Shown piece after piece: positions 25,564 through 36,921 of a DNA stretch of 64,000 bases. Numbering within the stretch: the first letter of the stretch is position 1; each line of letters opens with the position of its first letter. Made by a program: the position numbers and the translations under genes. This DNA comes from Rhododendron vialii (taxonomy: Eukaryota; Streptophyta; Magnoliopsida; Ericales; Ericaceae), in NCBI RefSeq assembly GCF_030253575.1, contig NC_080557.1:48529501-48593500 (forward strand), in the 5' to 3' direction. Below the pieces are notes generated by a model. It did not search any database and was not told the DNA's origin. It worked only from the letters and a program-made list of their open reading frames with translations.

Positions 25564-26226
25564 TTACCCTCTTGCCACCATCATCTTGTTGTAACGTTCG
25601 ACCTTCTCCAAGTGTTGAACCCTCATCTGCTGATAAAATTTAGCAATGAATTCCTCGGCCTTCGAATCAATCATCTCATCCCCCACATTATTATTACTAA
25701 TCCCATCATCTCCCCCATCATCATTGTCGTCAGTTTCACCTTGCTTAGCAACTGCTGGAAGATTAACAGCTGAAGCATATCGGCTCTCTGATCCCTTGTC
25801 AAGTTCCTGGAGATTGGTTGTTGAACCATATTGGCTCATTCCGTCGTCAGAATTGGCGGAGGAGTGATTAATAATGGCGTGTGGTGATGGTGGCAGCGGG
25901 GTAGACACGTCGTCAGGCCGTTGTTCAACGGTGGGTGAGGCTGCAATCGAATGAGCAGACGGTCGCCGGGATTGGTTGTCCTGGAGATGGAAAGGGCGGA
26001 TTGACCCGACAATTTTCTTCCACGTGACCTTCGAAGGCACCTCAGGTTTTGGCTTCCCTTCTGGTCGGCAGCGAATCAGGAGCGTTGCTGCCTTGAAGAG
26101 GGTGAATGCGCCTCTCTTCTTCTTGTTCTTCTTGCCATCGAGAGGAGGTGTCTTGCCATTTTTGGCGGCGGTGGGGGTGGTTGGAGCTATGATACCGGTG
26201 GTGGTGGTGGTTGATTTATCTTCCAT
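25564..26226 (-). CDS. DUF761 family protein (220 aa)
   Basis: The C-terminus carries the DUF761 signature, DSKAEEFIAKFYQQMRVQ, about 35 residues before the end. The rest is low complexity: Thr-rich near the start, a basic KKNKKKRG patch followed by FTLFKAATLLIR, then acidic Asp/Asn-rich sequence. DUF761 proteins are plant-specific, named cotton-fibre-expressed proteins in early annotation, and lack a defined biochemical role. The open frame extends upstream to 26349, but that extension would translate a TATA element (26324-26337, minus strand CTATATATAAATAG). I therefore place the start at the next ATG, 26226, about 100 bp downstream of the TATA box. It is intronless. A divergent relative lies 2.5 kb away at 28740. 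Confidence 0.85.
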   Translation of the reverse strand: MEDKSTTTTTGIIAPTTPTAAKNGKTPPLDGKKNKKKRGAFTLFKAATLLIRCRPEGKPKPEVPSKVTWKKIVGSIRPFHLQDNQSRRPSAHSIAASPTVEQRPDDVSTPLPPSPHAIINHSSANSDDGMSQYGSTTNLQELDKGSESRYASAVNLPAVAKQGETDDNDDGGDDGISNNNVGDEMIDSKAEEFIAKFYQQMRVQHLEKVERYNKMMVARG

Positions 26227-26323
26227 CTGAAGATAGGAAGAGAGAATTAAGGCCCTCTTGTTAAGGGTGGTTTGCCCTGCATTGGAAGGGTGACTTGGGG
26301 GAGAGGCTGTTGATGTGCTTCCA

Positions 26324-26337
26324 CTATTTATATATAG
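26324..26337 (-). promoter_or_regulatory. TATA box of the DUF761 gene on the minus strand
   Basis: CTATATATAAATAG on the minus strand lies about 100 bp upstream of the proposed ATG. Its presence inside the longest open frame argues against the upstream ATG at 26349. Confidence 0.7.
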
Positions 26338-26349
26338 GGAGGAGGACAT

Positions 26350-28093
26350 ATGTTTGAGTACTGGGCTGGAGTACGTTTTGGTTGACCAATGGCATTATGG
26401 GCATTCAGAATGTTCTGAGGTTCACGATTCTGGTTTAATAACTACTTTTTTCGTTCTTAATATAGGTACATAAAATTTGCTTGTTTTTAGGACCAGGAAG
26501 GTAGTCTCCTGCTAGGGAAAAATATGAATATAGAAATGTAATATTGGTGCATGTTGGTGGAAATGGGATTAATACTTAGTAAATAAGCATTTCATCACGG
26601 TGATGAAGTGGTGTACATTTTTTTTTGGCCGCAGTTATCTAGTATTTATCCCCGGTAGACGCGGTTTTTAGGTCCTCCGATCGAGATCAAACAAAGTTGG
26701 CTTCCATTACCTTACTGCATGCTAATGTTACATACCTATCTTACAACCGTTCATTAAAAATTTCAAGAAAACGGTAAGGTCGTACTTTGGATAAATACAC
26801 TCTCCAGTCCTCCTGTCAGCCGGTGTCCGAGAAGTAGTACTTGTAAGGTAGTGGCCGGACTGGAGTTATGTGGTTGCCTCTGCCCAATTCGTACGTCCTT
26901 CCTGTACACGTTCATGGGCCAAGAAGGGGTCTGTCTGTCTAGTTGCCCTCTTGGTTGTCGGCCTCTCGGTGCATGGCTATTCTCATAAGTTGCTTGGCTA
27001 GCTAGCTAGCTAGCTACTCTCCACAGCCATATGATATGGGCCCAGTAAAAATATACTACTTATCGCCCCCATATAAGGGTTTTGATTAACGTCATGACCA
27101 AATGCACTACTAAGTAGGGGAGCCAGTAAATTCCAAATTAATTATGGGCTAGTGCGTCTTTCCGTAGGTGAAGAAAACAAGTTTACTTGTAAAAACACAA
27201 TGACAATGTGTAACTGGCTGGTTGGGTGTCCCGCTTCTTCCATCATTTTTATTTTTTTTTTCATTCAGAATGTCCTAAATGACCTTTAATTGCAATGATG
27301 CACTGAAGCCCATTCGGTCATTCCTTGATCTCAAGAGCATTGAGGAGGAGGATCCTTCCATGATGAAACTTCATGGACAAGAATTTTAAAAAGCCCCCGT
27401 CAAATAAAATAACACAATTCCCCTTCTCATAAAAAAAAGTACATTCAACTTTTTCTTACATTTGAATGAATTATGTCCACATAATTGGTTTAAGATTTCA
27501 GTCACAACACTTGATCAATGAAACTTGAGATTCGGACATGTTTCATGGGATAACACGATGAAAATATAGTACAGTAGTATTTTTCAGAAAGTAGAACAAG
27601 TTCTAGCTAGTACTTCAAGAGTGAAATTTAAACTTTGTTAACAAGCGACTTGTAGACTTGTTTTTTTTTTTTTAATATAATATAAAAAAATGGACACATT
27701 ATAGAAACATGACCGGGTGAAATTTCAAAAGAATTGAACCTTTTTTTTTTGGAACCAAGAAAATCCTACGCTATACTATCCTAAAGAAAAGGGGAGTTTG
27801 GGTGGGGTTTGAACCTTCACCAAATGAAGCGTCTGTTACATGCTCCACCAACTCAGTTAGGAGGCAACTTTGACAGACATAATTAATTTAGTAGTTTACT
27901 AATTAAGGCTTTTCCCTTCTCCACACAAGTGATTAACTTCAAATATACCATAAAAAGAAGAATGTTAAAAATAGCTCATTGAGCTGTCGTTAATGTTTAA
28001 AAAATGTTATTGAAATGATTAAATAGTGTGTGAAATTGTAAAATATGTATTGGAGTATGTGTTTTTTTTTCCGTGTTTTTCTTTAATTATTAG
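26350..28093. other. Intergenic region between the divergent DUF761 genes
   Basis: No gene is supported. It holds a (TAGC)n run at about 26997-27016, poly-T tracts and a tRNA-derived SINE-like insertion (27741-27868). Both DUF761 genes point away from this region, so it probably contains both promoters. Confidence 0.5.
27741..27868 (-). mobile_element. tRNA-derived SINE-like element
   Basis: Read on the minus strand, the head has a tRNA-like A box, TAACTGAGTTGG (27848-27859), and a B box, GGTTCAAACCC (27805-27815), about 33 bp apart. The 3' side ends in a run of ten A (27741-27750). The boxes are RNA polymerase III internal promoter elements as in plant Au-type SINEs. The cloverleaf stems do not close well, so it is not a functional tRNA gene. 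The target duplication was not clear. Confidence 0.6.
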
Positions 28094-28361
28094 AGAAATG
28101 CTATGGTACAAACCTCGTACTATATGCACCCTTATAACCAAACCATTGAAGGGTATAACCAAACTATTGAAAAGCGTAACCAAACCATTGAGAGACGTAA
28201 CCAAACACTTCCTTCAATTATTATGTCTTTCAATGGTTTGGTTACGCTTTTTAATGAATTGGTTACATCCCTCAATGATTTATTTATGACTTTCATTGGT
28301 TTGGTTATAAGAGTGAATTTATAAGAGTGAATATGATACGGAGGTGTACCGTAGCATTGCT
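28094..28361. mobile_element. Foldback MITE with iterated AACCAAACCATTGA motif, 268 bp
   Basis: The ends pair: AGAAATGCTATGGTAC on the left with GTACCGTAGCATTGCT on the right. The left half has four variants of ACCAAACCATTGA and the right half the inverse TCAATGGTTTGGTTA, so each arm is itself repetitive. Flanks ATTATTAG and ATTAACAG match at 6 of 8 positions, possibly an old 8 bp duplication. It lies about 380 bp upstream of the second DUF761 gene. Confidence 0.68.
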
Positions 28362-28519
28362 ATTAACAGCTGATTTGGGTTATTGGGAAAGAGAAGGGCC
28401 TAGTTTTGAATATTTGCCCGCGTACAGCCGTGTCCGCTCTTGAAAGTCCACCGTCCATCGCTTGCTTCTCCACAAGTTGGACCACAACACACACCAACCT
28501 CCTCCTCCTCCTCCTCCTC

Positions 28520-28560
<41 letters not shown>

Positions 28561-28739
28561 CACACGCACCGCGTATCATTTCCCACACCCCTGAATATAT
28601 AGCCAGTGTCTTCTCTTCTCCTCTCACTATCTATCTAAACGCTCAAAAAACTCACTCAAAGCTTATACAATTTCCTACGCTGCCCCAAAACTCTACCGAA
28701 AATCAAGCGTTTCTGTGCGAATAATCACTTGAAATTCGA

Positions 28740-29279
28740 ATGATGCCAAAGAAGAAATCAGCTAACAGAGCATGGAACCTCCTTCGCCTAGCCTTGTTAT
28801 GGGCAAGGAAAGGCGGGGTGTTCAAACATGGACTCATGCTCGACCTCCGTCTCTTCCCCAAATTCCTCAAAAGTGGTTTGATCGGACAATCTTCAACTCA
28901 ACGCGCCGCAATCTATTACGGAGAGCGGGAGCTTTCGTTCGACGACACCCCAATCATCCACGTCAAGATGCGCCGCCCCTCCTCCCTCCGTTTTCGGCTT
29001 CCTCACATCCCCTGCATTAATCCACAAGTTGATTTTGATTTCAATTTCAATTTCGATGACAACAAGGACCTTTTGAGTCGGTACAAGTATGAATATGATG
29101 AAGGGAGGAAGAGTTTTTCCAATGGTGATGATGATGAAAATTGTGAGGTTTGTGAAGATGAAGGGATTGATGCGAAGGCAGAGCAGTTCATAGCTAAATT
29201 CTACGAGCAAATGAGGATGCAAAGGCAGGTGTCTTATCTGCAGTACAACGAGAATAGTCCCACTAGTTCTAGTTTTTGA
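28740..29279 (+). CDS. DUF761 family protein (179 aa)
   Basis: The C-terminus has the DUF761 signature DAKAEQFIAKFYEQMRMQ, nearly the same as in the divergent gene at 25564. The N-terminus is basic and hydrophobic (AWNLLRLALLWARK, residues about 11-24), common in this family and possibly membrane-associating. The middle has FDFNFNFDD and an acidic run. It is intronless. The start could be either of two adjacent ATGs (28740 or 28743). A pyrimidine tract of CTC and CT repeats (28500-28556) lies upstream, probably in the promoter or leader. A perfect hairpin is seen in the 3' flank at 29358-29384. Function is unknown for the family. Confidence 0.85.
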   Translation: MMPKKKSANRAWNLLRLALLWARKGGVFKHGLMLDLRLFPKFLKSGLIGQSSTQRAAIYYGERELSFDDTPIIHVKMRRPSSLRFRLPHIPCINPQVDFDFNFNFDDNKDLLSRYKYEYDEGRKSFSNGDDDENCEVCEDEGIDAKAEQFIAKFYEQMRMQRQVSYLQYNENSPTSSSF

Positions 29280-29357
29280 AAGAGAAGAAAAGGCACAGCT
29301 GCTTCATTCTCTTTTGTGAATTTTTTTTTTTTAAATTTGTTTTGTTAATGAGAGAAA

Positions 29358-29384
29358 CTTATTTACGGCTCCTCCGTAAATAAG
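29358..29384. other. Perfect 11 bp-stem hairpin in the 3' flank of the DUF761 gene
   Basis: CTTATTTACGG is followed by CTCCT and then by its exact inverse, CCGTAAATAAG; the flanks GAGAAA and TTTCTC extend the pairing with a small bulge. It lies about 80 bp after the stop codon and so may be in the 3' UTR. It could be a tiny transposon footprint or an mRNA structure. Confidence 0.6.
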
Positions 29385-29757
29385 ATTTTCTCTTTGTTAA
29401 TATACCGGAGGCATTAATGCAGTTTTGAGGGTTGGGATTCCTTTAACGAGCATGAGGCTTTTCTATTTTATACTCATGAAATTGTTGGAGTTTTGTTCAA
29501 TTAATATTATTGCTTCAGGCATGCATGACATTGTTGCTAAAAATGTGTAGATTCTTATTGTCATTGTTTCCGGAGGGAAAAAAAACATCACCATATTTTG
29601 CTATGAGCTCAGTATTTGAATCTTATGCGCTACATAAATTTAACGGTCCAAAGTTGCCCTGTACTATTATGAATTTTACGGCTGAGATCAAATAGTCCTA
29701 GGGTTGTAAATATTTTTATTTTTGGAAAGAATGATCCCTGTAAATATATTTGGAAAA

Positions 29758-31704
<1,947 letters not shown>

Positions 31705-32832
31705 ATGCCCAAAACCTTCCAAATCCACCAGTACCACCTCATCAGCGATGAAATCGACGGCACATGTGCCAATCTGTACTCAAATCCCGGCCGTGACCCC
31801 ACCTCCGGCTACTTCTTCAGTGCACCCTCCAGTCCAATGCAGTTCTTCGTCTTATCCACTTTCCCTCCTCCTCCATCTTCTAAACCAACTACTACGTAAT
31901 ACTATTGCTTTCTACTCTACTGCTCCTCGACTATGTCTGGATCGATCGACTTTGATTTTTCTTCTAACTTCTCACCAAACGTTTCCATACCTAATGAATC
32001 GATGATGTCTGCGGACGAGTTGTTCTTGAACGGTCAGATCCGACCGATGAAGCTTTCGTCTCCCCTGCAGACCTTGGCTCCGTTGTTAGATCTGGACGTT
32101 GAAGAGGAGCAAGACAAAGAGAACGGCAACATCATCAAGGATTCCTATTGTGAAAATCGTCAAGATTCGGTTACGAGAGGGAGGGATCTTAGTTCACGCA
32201 ACATATCTCTTCACAGAAAAACCAGATTGATGTCACGGCTTAGAACAGAGCAGTTCTTTTGGCAAGACGATAATGCATTTGAGTCAAAACAAGCTGATGA
32301 GAATAAAAAGGGTGGGACTCCGCCAATAGACACGACGCTGTCCTGTTCGTCTTCGTCTTTGTCTTCAAGGTCTTCGTCTTCTGGAAGCAACTCGAAGAAG
32401 TGGATATTTTTGAAGGATCTATTGCACAGAAGCAAAAGCGAAGGTGGAGGTAACAACAAGGACAAGTTCTGGCCTAATATCACGTTTTCGCCTGTGAAAG
32501 AGAAGAAACTAGCTTCGTCATCTGTCTCGCCATTCTCATTCTCTTCAAGAGATGACAAGGATAAGAATCGCATGCGCACAGAAATACACAAGGGAAACAA
32601 ACAGGTTCGGATGAAAAATGGGGTTGCCGCAAAACCTGCCAACGGCATGGCGAAGCGGGCATCGGCTCACGAGTTGCATTACACTGCAAATAGGGCACAG
32701 GCGGAGGAGATGAAGAAGAGGACCTATTTGCCGTACAGACAAGGGTTGCTCGGATGTCTAGGGTTCAGCTCCAAGGGTTATGGCGCTGTTAATGGATTCA
32801 CTAAGACTCTGAATCCTGTCTCCTCGAGGTAA
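31705..32832 (+). CDS. DUF1645 family protein, frame interrupted by an in-frame TAA
   Basis: The sequence from 31705 gives [19 protein letters not shown] and a FSAPSSPM segment, the usual N-terminus of plant DUF1645 proteins. It stops at a TAA (31897-31899), and the same frame continues from an ATG at 31933 with the family core [11 protein letters not shown] and [17 protein letters not shown], then Ser-rich and Lys-rich sequence and a C-terminal [14 protein letters not shown] motif, ending at 32832. From 31933 it encodes 299 residues. No AG acceptor occurs between the stop and the conserved core, so an intron does not explain the stop. Possibilities are a real nonsense change, a sequencing or assembly error, a pair of compensating indels, or translation from the inner ATG. 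The family is plant-specific with no firm function. Confidence 0.8.
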
Positions 32833-33047
32833 AAAAGATTGAGCTAGATGTTGTAAAATTGTATACTACTAGCCTGTAAGTTTTCATGTTAATTATGCTC
32901 TGTAATGTAGAGAATCTAGAGATCACCATCGCTGATTTGTCTCTCCAGAGACGAAGTTATTCGGTTCTGTGATCTATCAGTGTATCACCAAAACCGGTCA
33001 CAGGTTGAGATGTGGTGTCAATCATGTGAAGGTTGTTGAATTTTCTT

Positions 33048-33681
33048 GAGGAAAGTCCACTTTGACCCCCTGTGGTATGGGCCATGTGCGGATACACCCC
33101 CTATGGTTTAAAAGTGTGCACATAACCTCATGTGGTTTTAAAATTGTGCTGATAGACCCCCTGCCGTCATGTTTTCCGTCCATTTTAACGGAAACAACTT
33201 TAAAAGACCGATATACCCTCATCATCTCCCTTTATTCGTTTTCTTTTTTAAATCTAACCACACCATTCCCTATACCAAAAATTGAATCCAAACCGTTGAT
33301 ATTGTAAAGTTTGACGAATACTACATTTATGCCAAAATTCAAGTCAATCAAAAAATGAAAAGTTCATAGTCGAATCAATTTTGTTATGAAATTAAATTTT
33401 TCAATTTGAATTTACCACAAATTAGATCACTGGGTTATTAATACCTGATCGAGATGAATTTTTACAGTGATATTCTATTGTTTATTTAATACATTATGAA
33501 CGACTCAGATTACATTCTAGAGGCGTGTGAGATACATCTCCGTTAATATGGACGGAAAACATGACGGCAAGGGATCTATCCGCACAATTTTAAAACCATA
33601 GGAGGATGTGCACACTTTTAAACCATAGGGGGTATATCCGCACATGGGCCATACCACAGGGGGTCAAAGTGGACTTTCCTC
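33048..33681. mobile_element. Mutator-type MITE with exact 9 bp target duplication, 634 bp
   Basis: It starts GAGGAAAGTCCACTTTGACC and ends with the inverse, GGTCAAAGTGGACTTTCCTC. Inverted arms extend for about 150 bp. AATTTTCTT flanks both ends (33039-33047 and 33682-33690), an exact 9 bp duplication as made by Mutator-like transposases. It has no transposase. A relative is at 9141-9572. It lies about 215 bp after the DUF1645 stop codon, so it may fall near that transcript's 3' end. Confidence 0.92.
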
Positions 33682-33798
33682 AATTTTCTTTTGGCAAATG
33701 TATTTTTGTTTGTTGGAAAATGCAATGCTCTATGAGGCCTTTAGATATCCAACGCTGTTGTTGCTTGTGATTAGTTTTGCTCCTTACTAGGCTGAAAT

Positions 33799-34783
33799 TA
33801 GGGATGGCATTCGGGGTGTTCGGGGCGGATATGGGGATTTCCGTCCCCGATCCCTGAAACCAATCTGGCTCCCGTATCCGCCCCGATAACCGAACGGAGA
33901 GCAGAAAAATGAACCATAACTGAACCATTCGGTTTTCGGGTAATCCCGAACCGAATGGGTAACCGAACAGATCAACAAAGGAGAAACAAAAAAAACCCCA
34001 TTTCAGCCAAAGTTCACTTACAGATTCAACATAGATGAACACACATACACGGATCAAAAAAAAAACACGCATACACACGCACAGAGAAAGAGAGAAATAA
34101 ATAAGAGACGATGAGTCGACTGGCCCAGAAAAATGTAACAGTGGACTGCTGAATAGCCTGCAAAAACAGAGTTACGGAGCCGATGAGAGACGAGATCGAG
34201 ATCGAGAGAGAGTGAGAGAGAGAGAGTGATTCTACCTTTGATCGTACGAGCTATGGAGTTACGCTTCTTCTACCGATCGTACAATCTATGGAGTAATGCT
34301 TCTCTACCTACGACCAAATGGAGAGAGAGAAAGAAACCTCAGATCGGGAATCAGACGAACACAGAGAGAGAGAGAGAGAGAGAGAGAGTCAGGCGTGGAG
34401 ACTGTGGAGGCGAGAGAGGGTAATGGCCGATTCTAATTCTCTGAACCCTAATCAGTAGTCACCCACCGACCCACTATTGAATATATAGAGGGTTATCACA
34501 CTCCAGGTCCCTATACCTTAACATATGTGAAAATTCGGTCCCTAAATTTTTTGAAAATTTTCACTTCGACCCCTAGTCTCTTTTTATTATATATATATAT
34601 ATATAATGGTTTCGGTTCGGTTCGGTTTGGGGATCTGCTAAACCATACCTGCACCGATATCCGTTCGGTTATCCAAGGCCTCAACCATATCCATACCCAC
34701 GGGGAATTTTTCGGTTATGGTTCGGGAAAATTTTTCGGTTACGGTTCGGGTACCCATCGGTTCGGCTCACTTTGCCATCCCTA
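33799..34783. mobile_element. Non-autonomous hAT element with exact 8 bp duplication, 985 bp
   Basis: It starts TAGGGATGGCA and ends TGCCATCCCTA, the well-known TAGGGATGGCA-type hAT terminus of plants. GCTGAAAT flanks both ends (33791-33798 and 34784-34791). Sub-terminal regions are rich in CGGTTCGG and its inverse. The centre (about 34080-34460) holds GA tracts and ends in a leader-like TCTCTGAACCCTAATC, which looks like captured gene sequence. No transposase frame is present. Confidence 0.88.
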
Positions 34784-34911
34784 GCTGAAATGTATCTAAA
34801 TCAAATGGGGTCACAAACTATAATTAATTACCTGGGAAATAATGCCATATGTCCGGAAAAAAAAAAAAAAAAGAGGTAAGGTGATAAGAAATTTTCAAGT
34901 ATAAAGTGAAC

Positions 34912-35064
34912 AAAGATGTTATTCACACAACAATCTAAACACAACAACTTACACAACCTCACATATATGTGGGGCCCACACATAATAATGTATGTGGAGC
35001 CCACATGCATGTGAGAGGTTGTGTAAGTTGTTGTGTTTGAATTGTTGTATGAGTATCATTTTTG
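34912..35064. mobile_element. Small foldback MITE, about 153 bp
   Basis: A near-perfect hairpin: ACACAACAACTTACACAACC in the left arm pairs with GGTTGTGTAAGTTGTTGTGT in the right arm. The loop region carries TGTGGGGCCCACACAT and TATGTGGAGCCCACATG, each itself palindromic. The ends pair as AACAATCTAAAC and GTTTGAATTGTT. No clear target duplication was found. Confidence 0.7.
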
Positions 35065-36274
35065 TAAAACGAAATATTCAGTGGCCAGGATCCTGACATG
35101 ATAATGACTGCACATCATTTGGGTGCCATAAAATTACTTGCACATAGTACATGCTTTGTTTCTCTCGTAAATTTCCTAGTCTCGGCGTTGATAGTTTGTC
35201 TATGAGCGGATTAGTCAAGGTGCACATAAGATGGTCTGAACACTTCTTATCGCGGAAAAAAAAAAAAAAAAACTTGCTTTGTGTTTGTATCAAGTCTTCT
35301 TTCATTTATGCTTTTTTAGTTTTGTTGATGGTTTAAACGATTGAGAGCAGTTCAAAAAAAATTTCTACTATACGATTAGGGGATTTGTTATCTTTTCCTT
35401 ATTTGGTAGTGGGGTTCCAGGGAGGGGCCTGCCTTTGGGTTTCCCACTTTTCTCTGTTCCTTATTTTGATCATTTTTGCCCTTTCAGAGCTCAAATATTG
35501 AGTTGTTTGTTCGAACATAGACGCTGTTAGTCAAATTGTACAGTGGAAAAGGACTTGTTTGTTGGGGTAATATATCTACCACCTAGTGCCTGCCACGATC
35601 AATTTTGTTTTGAGCTTGGAAATAGCTGAGACATCACACATGGTTTTCTTGTTGGATCTTTCAAATGTTAATTTAGGAGTATACAACAACCAACCCATTC
35701 ATTTCTAAAACCCAATCACATATCACAAGATGACGTCATTAATAGCACAAAGTGTTTGCCTGAATCTAAAAAGAGGTTGACCCCACTTCGACAAGGGTAT
35801 CATCTTTATGTTTTGCAAGAACAACAAAAACCGAAAATGATTCTTTTTTTTTTTTTTAATATGATTAATGTTCTGAACGAGTTCTAAGTAATGACAGATT
35901 TTGATTATCAATTGAGTTTGAGAGGGCCTCTCGCTTATATAAGAAGTAAATGGTAAAAGAGTTTTGAGAAGAGCCGAACCATAAAGGACAATCCTAGTTT
36001 CTTCATCTCTTTACTTTTCTTTTTCTTTTTTTAAACTTATCTCCGGAAATTGTACTGTAGCTTTGTTTTAATAGGAGTTTTCTCATTTAACCAAAAACTT
36101 ATCGTGAAAAGTGTTAGGAAAATTATAATCTCTAAACTGTTTTTCTTTGTACCAAAAACTGTAGTGCATAAAAGTTTTATCTATTTAATGGGTGGTAATT
36201 TCGAAAAAAAGACAGCCCATAAGAACATGCCGGTCCCGTTCCGAATTCTCAAAATAGTACTTATTTGGGAATAA
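35065..36274. other. Intergenic, AT-rich
   Basis: No gene is supported. Several homopolymer A/T tracts are present (for example 35257-35272 and 35846-35857). Nothing else could be delimited. Confidence 0.45.
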
Positions 36275-36513
36275 GGCTCCGTTCCAGAAACCTTCTTAAA
36301 AAATAAGCAGCTTATTTCACATTTTCAAACTAAAAAATAATGTAAATGAAAAATAATTTTTTAATTTTTTTTGCATCGTATAAAAGATTTCATCGAGATC
36401 TTTCAAATAAGATCCATATTGCATATTTTTAGATTTCAATAAAATTATAATTTTTGAGCTTGAAATTGCCTTCTTAAAAAATAAAGACTTTTTTTCATTT
36501 GCGAAATGGGCTC
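36275..36513. mobile_element. Harbinger-type MITE, 239 bp
   Basis: It starts GGCTCCGTTCCAGAAA after TAA (36272-36274) and ends GAAATGGGCTC before TAA (36514-36516). Its interior (TTTCAAATAAGATCCATATT and a paired A/T-rich core) is shared with the elements at 48662-48903 and 55037-55288, so three family members lie in the window. It lies about 400 bp upstream of the gene at 36922. Confidence 0.7.
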
Positions 36514-36921
36514 TAAGTATTTATTTTTTTGAATTAAAAATAATGTATTATGAGAAAACGACATGTCTCTCTACTCTCGTGTAACCTGAATAAATACTTA
36601 TTTTTTAAAAATGAGAATTTTGAATGGGTTAAAAATCAAATGACATGAATGGGTGTTTAACAGACATACACCAGCAGGAATCATCTCCACTGGTAAACTT
36701 TACCAAACAAAAGAAACAGAAGAAATTCATTCAGATTCTCTCTCCCTCCCTCCCTATCTGCTCTTTGTTTTTTCTTTCTTGCTTGCAACTTTCTGCCTGC
36801 GATGCTAACATCGTACTTTCGGATTACGTAGCTGTCGTTACAAATTCATCTAGATTACACGAATCCCTCTGTTTGAGGTTGGGGCGAAATTCAAGGTTTA
36901 GAGAGAGAGAGAGGAATAAGA

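Noticed and set aside
27780-27868. Candidate tRNA gene on the minus strand
   Set aside because: A and B boxes are present but the stems do not close and a poly-A tail follows, so a SINE is the better explanation.
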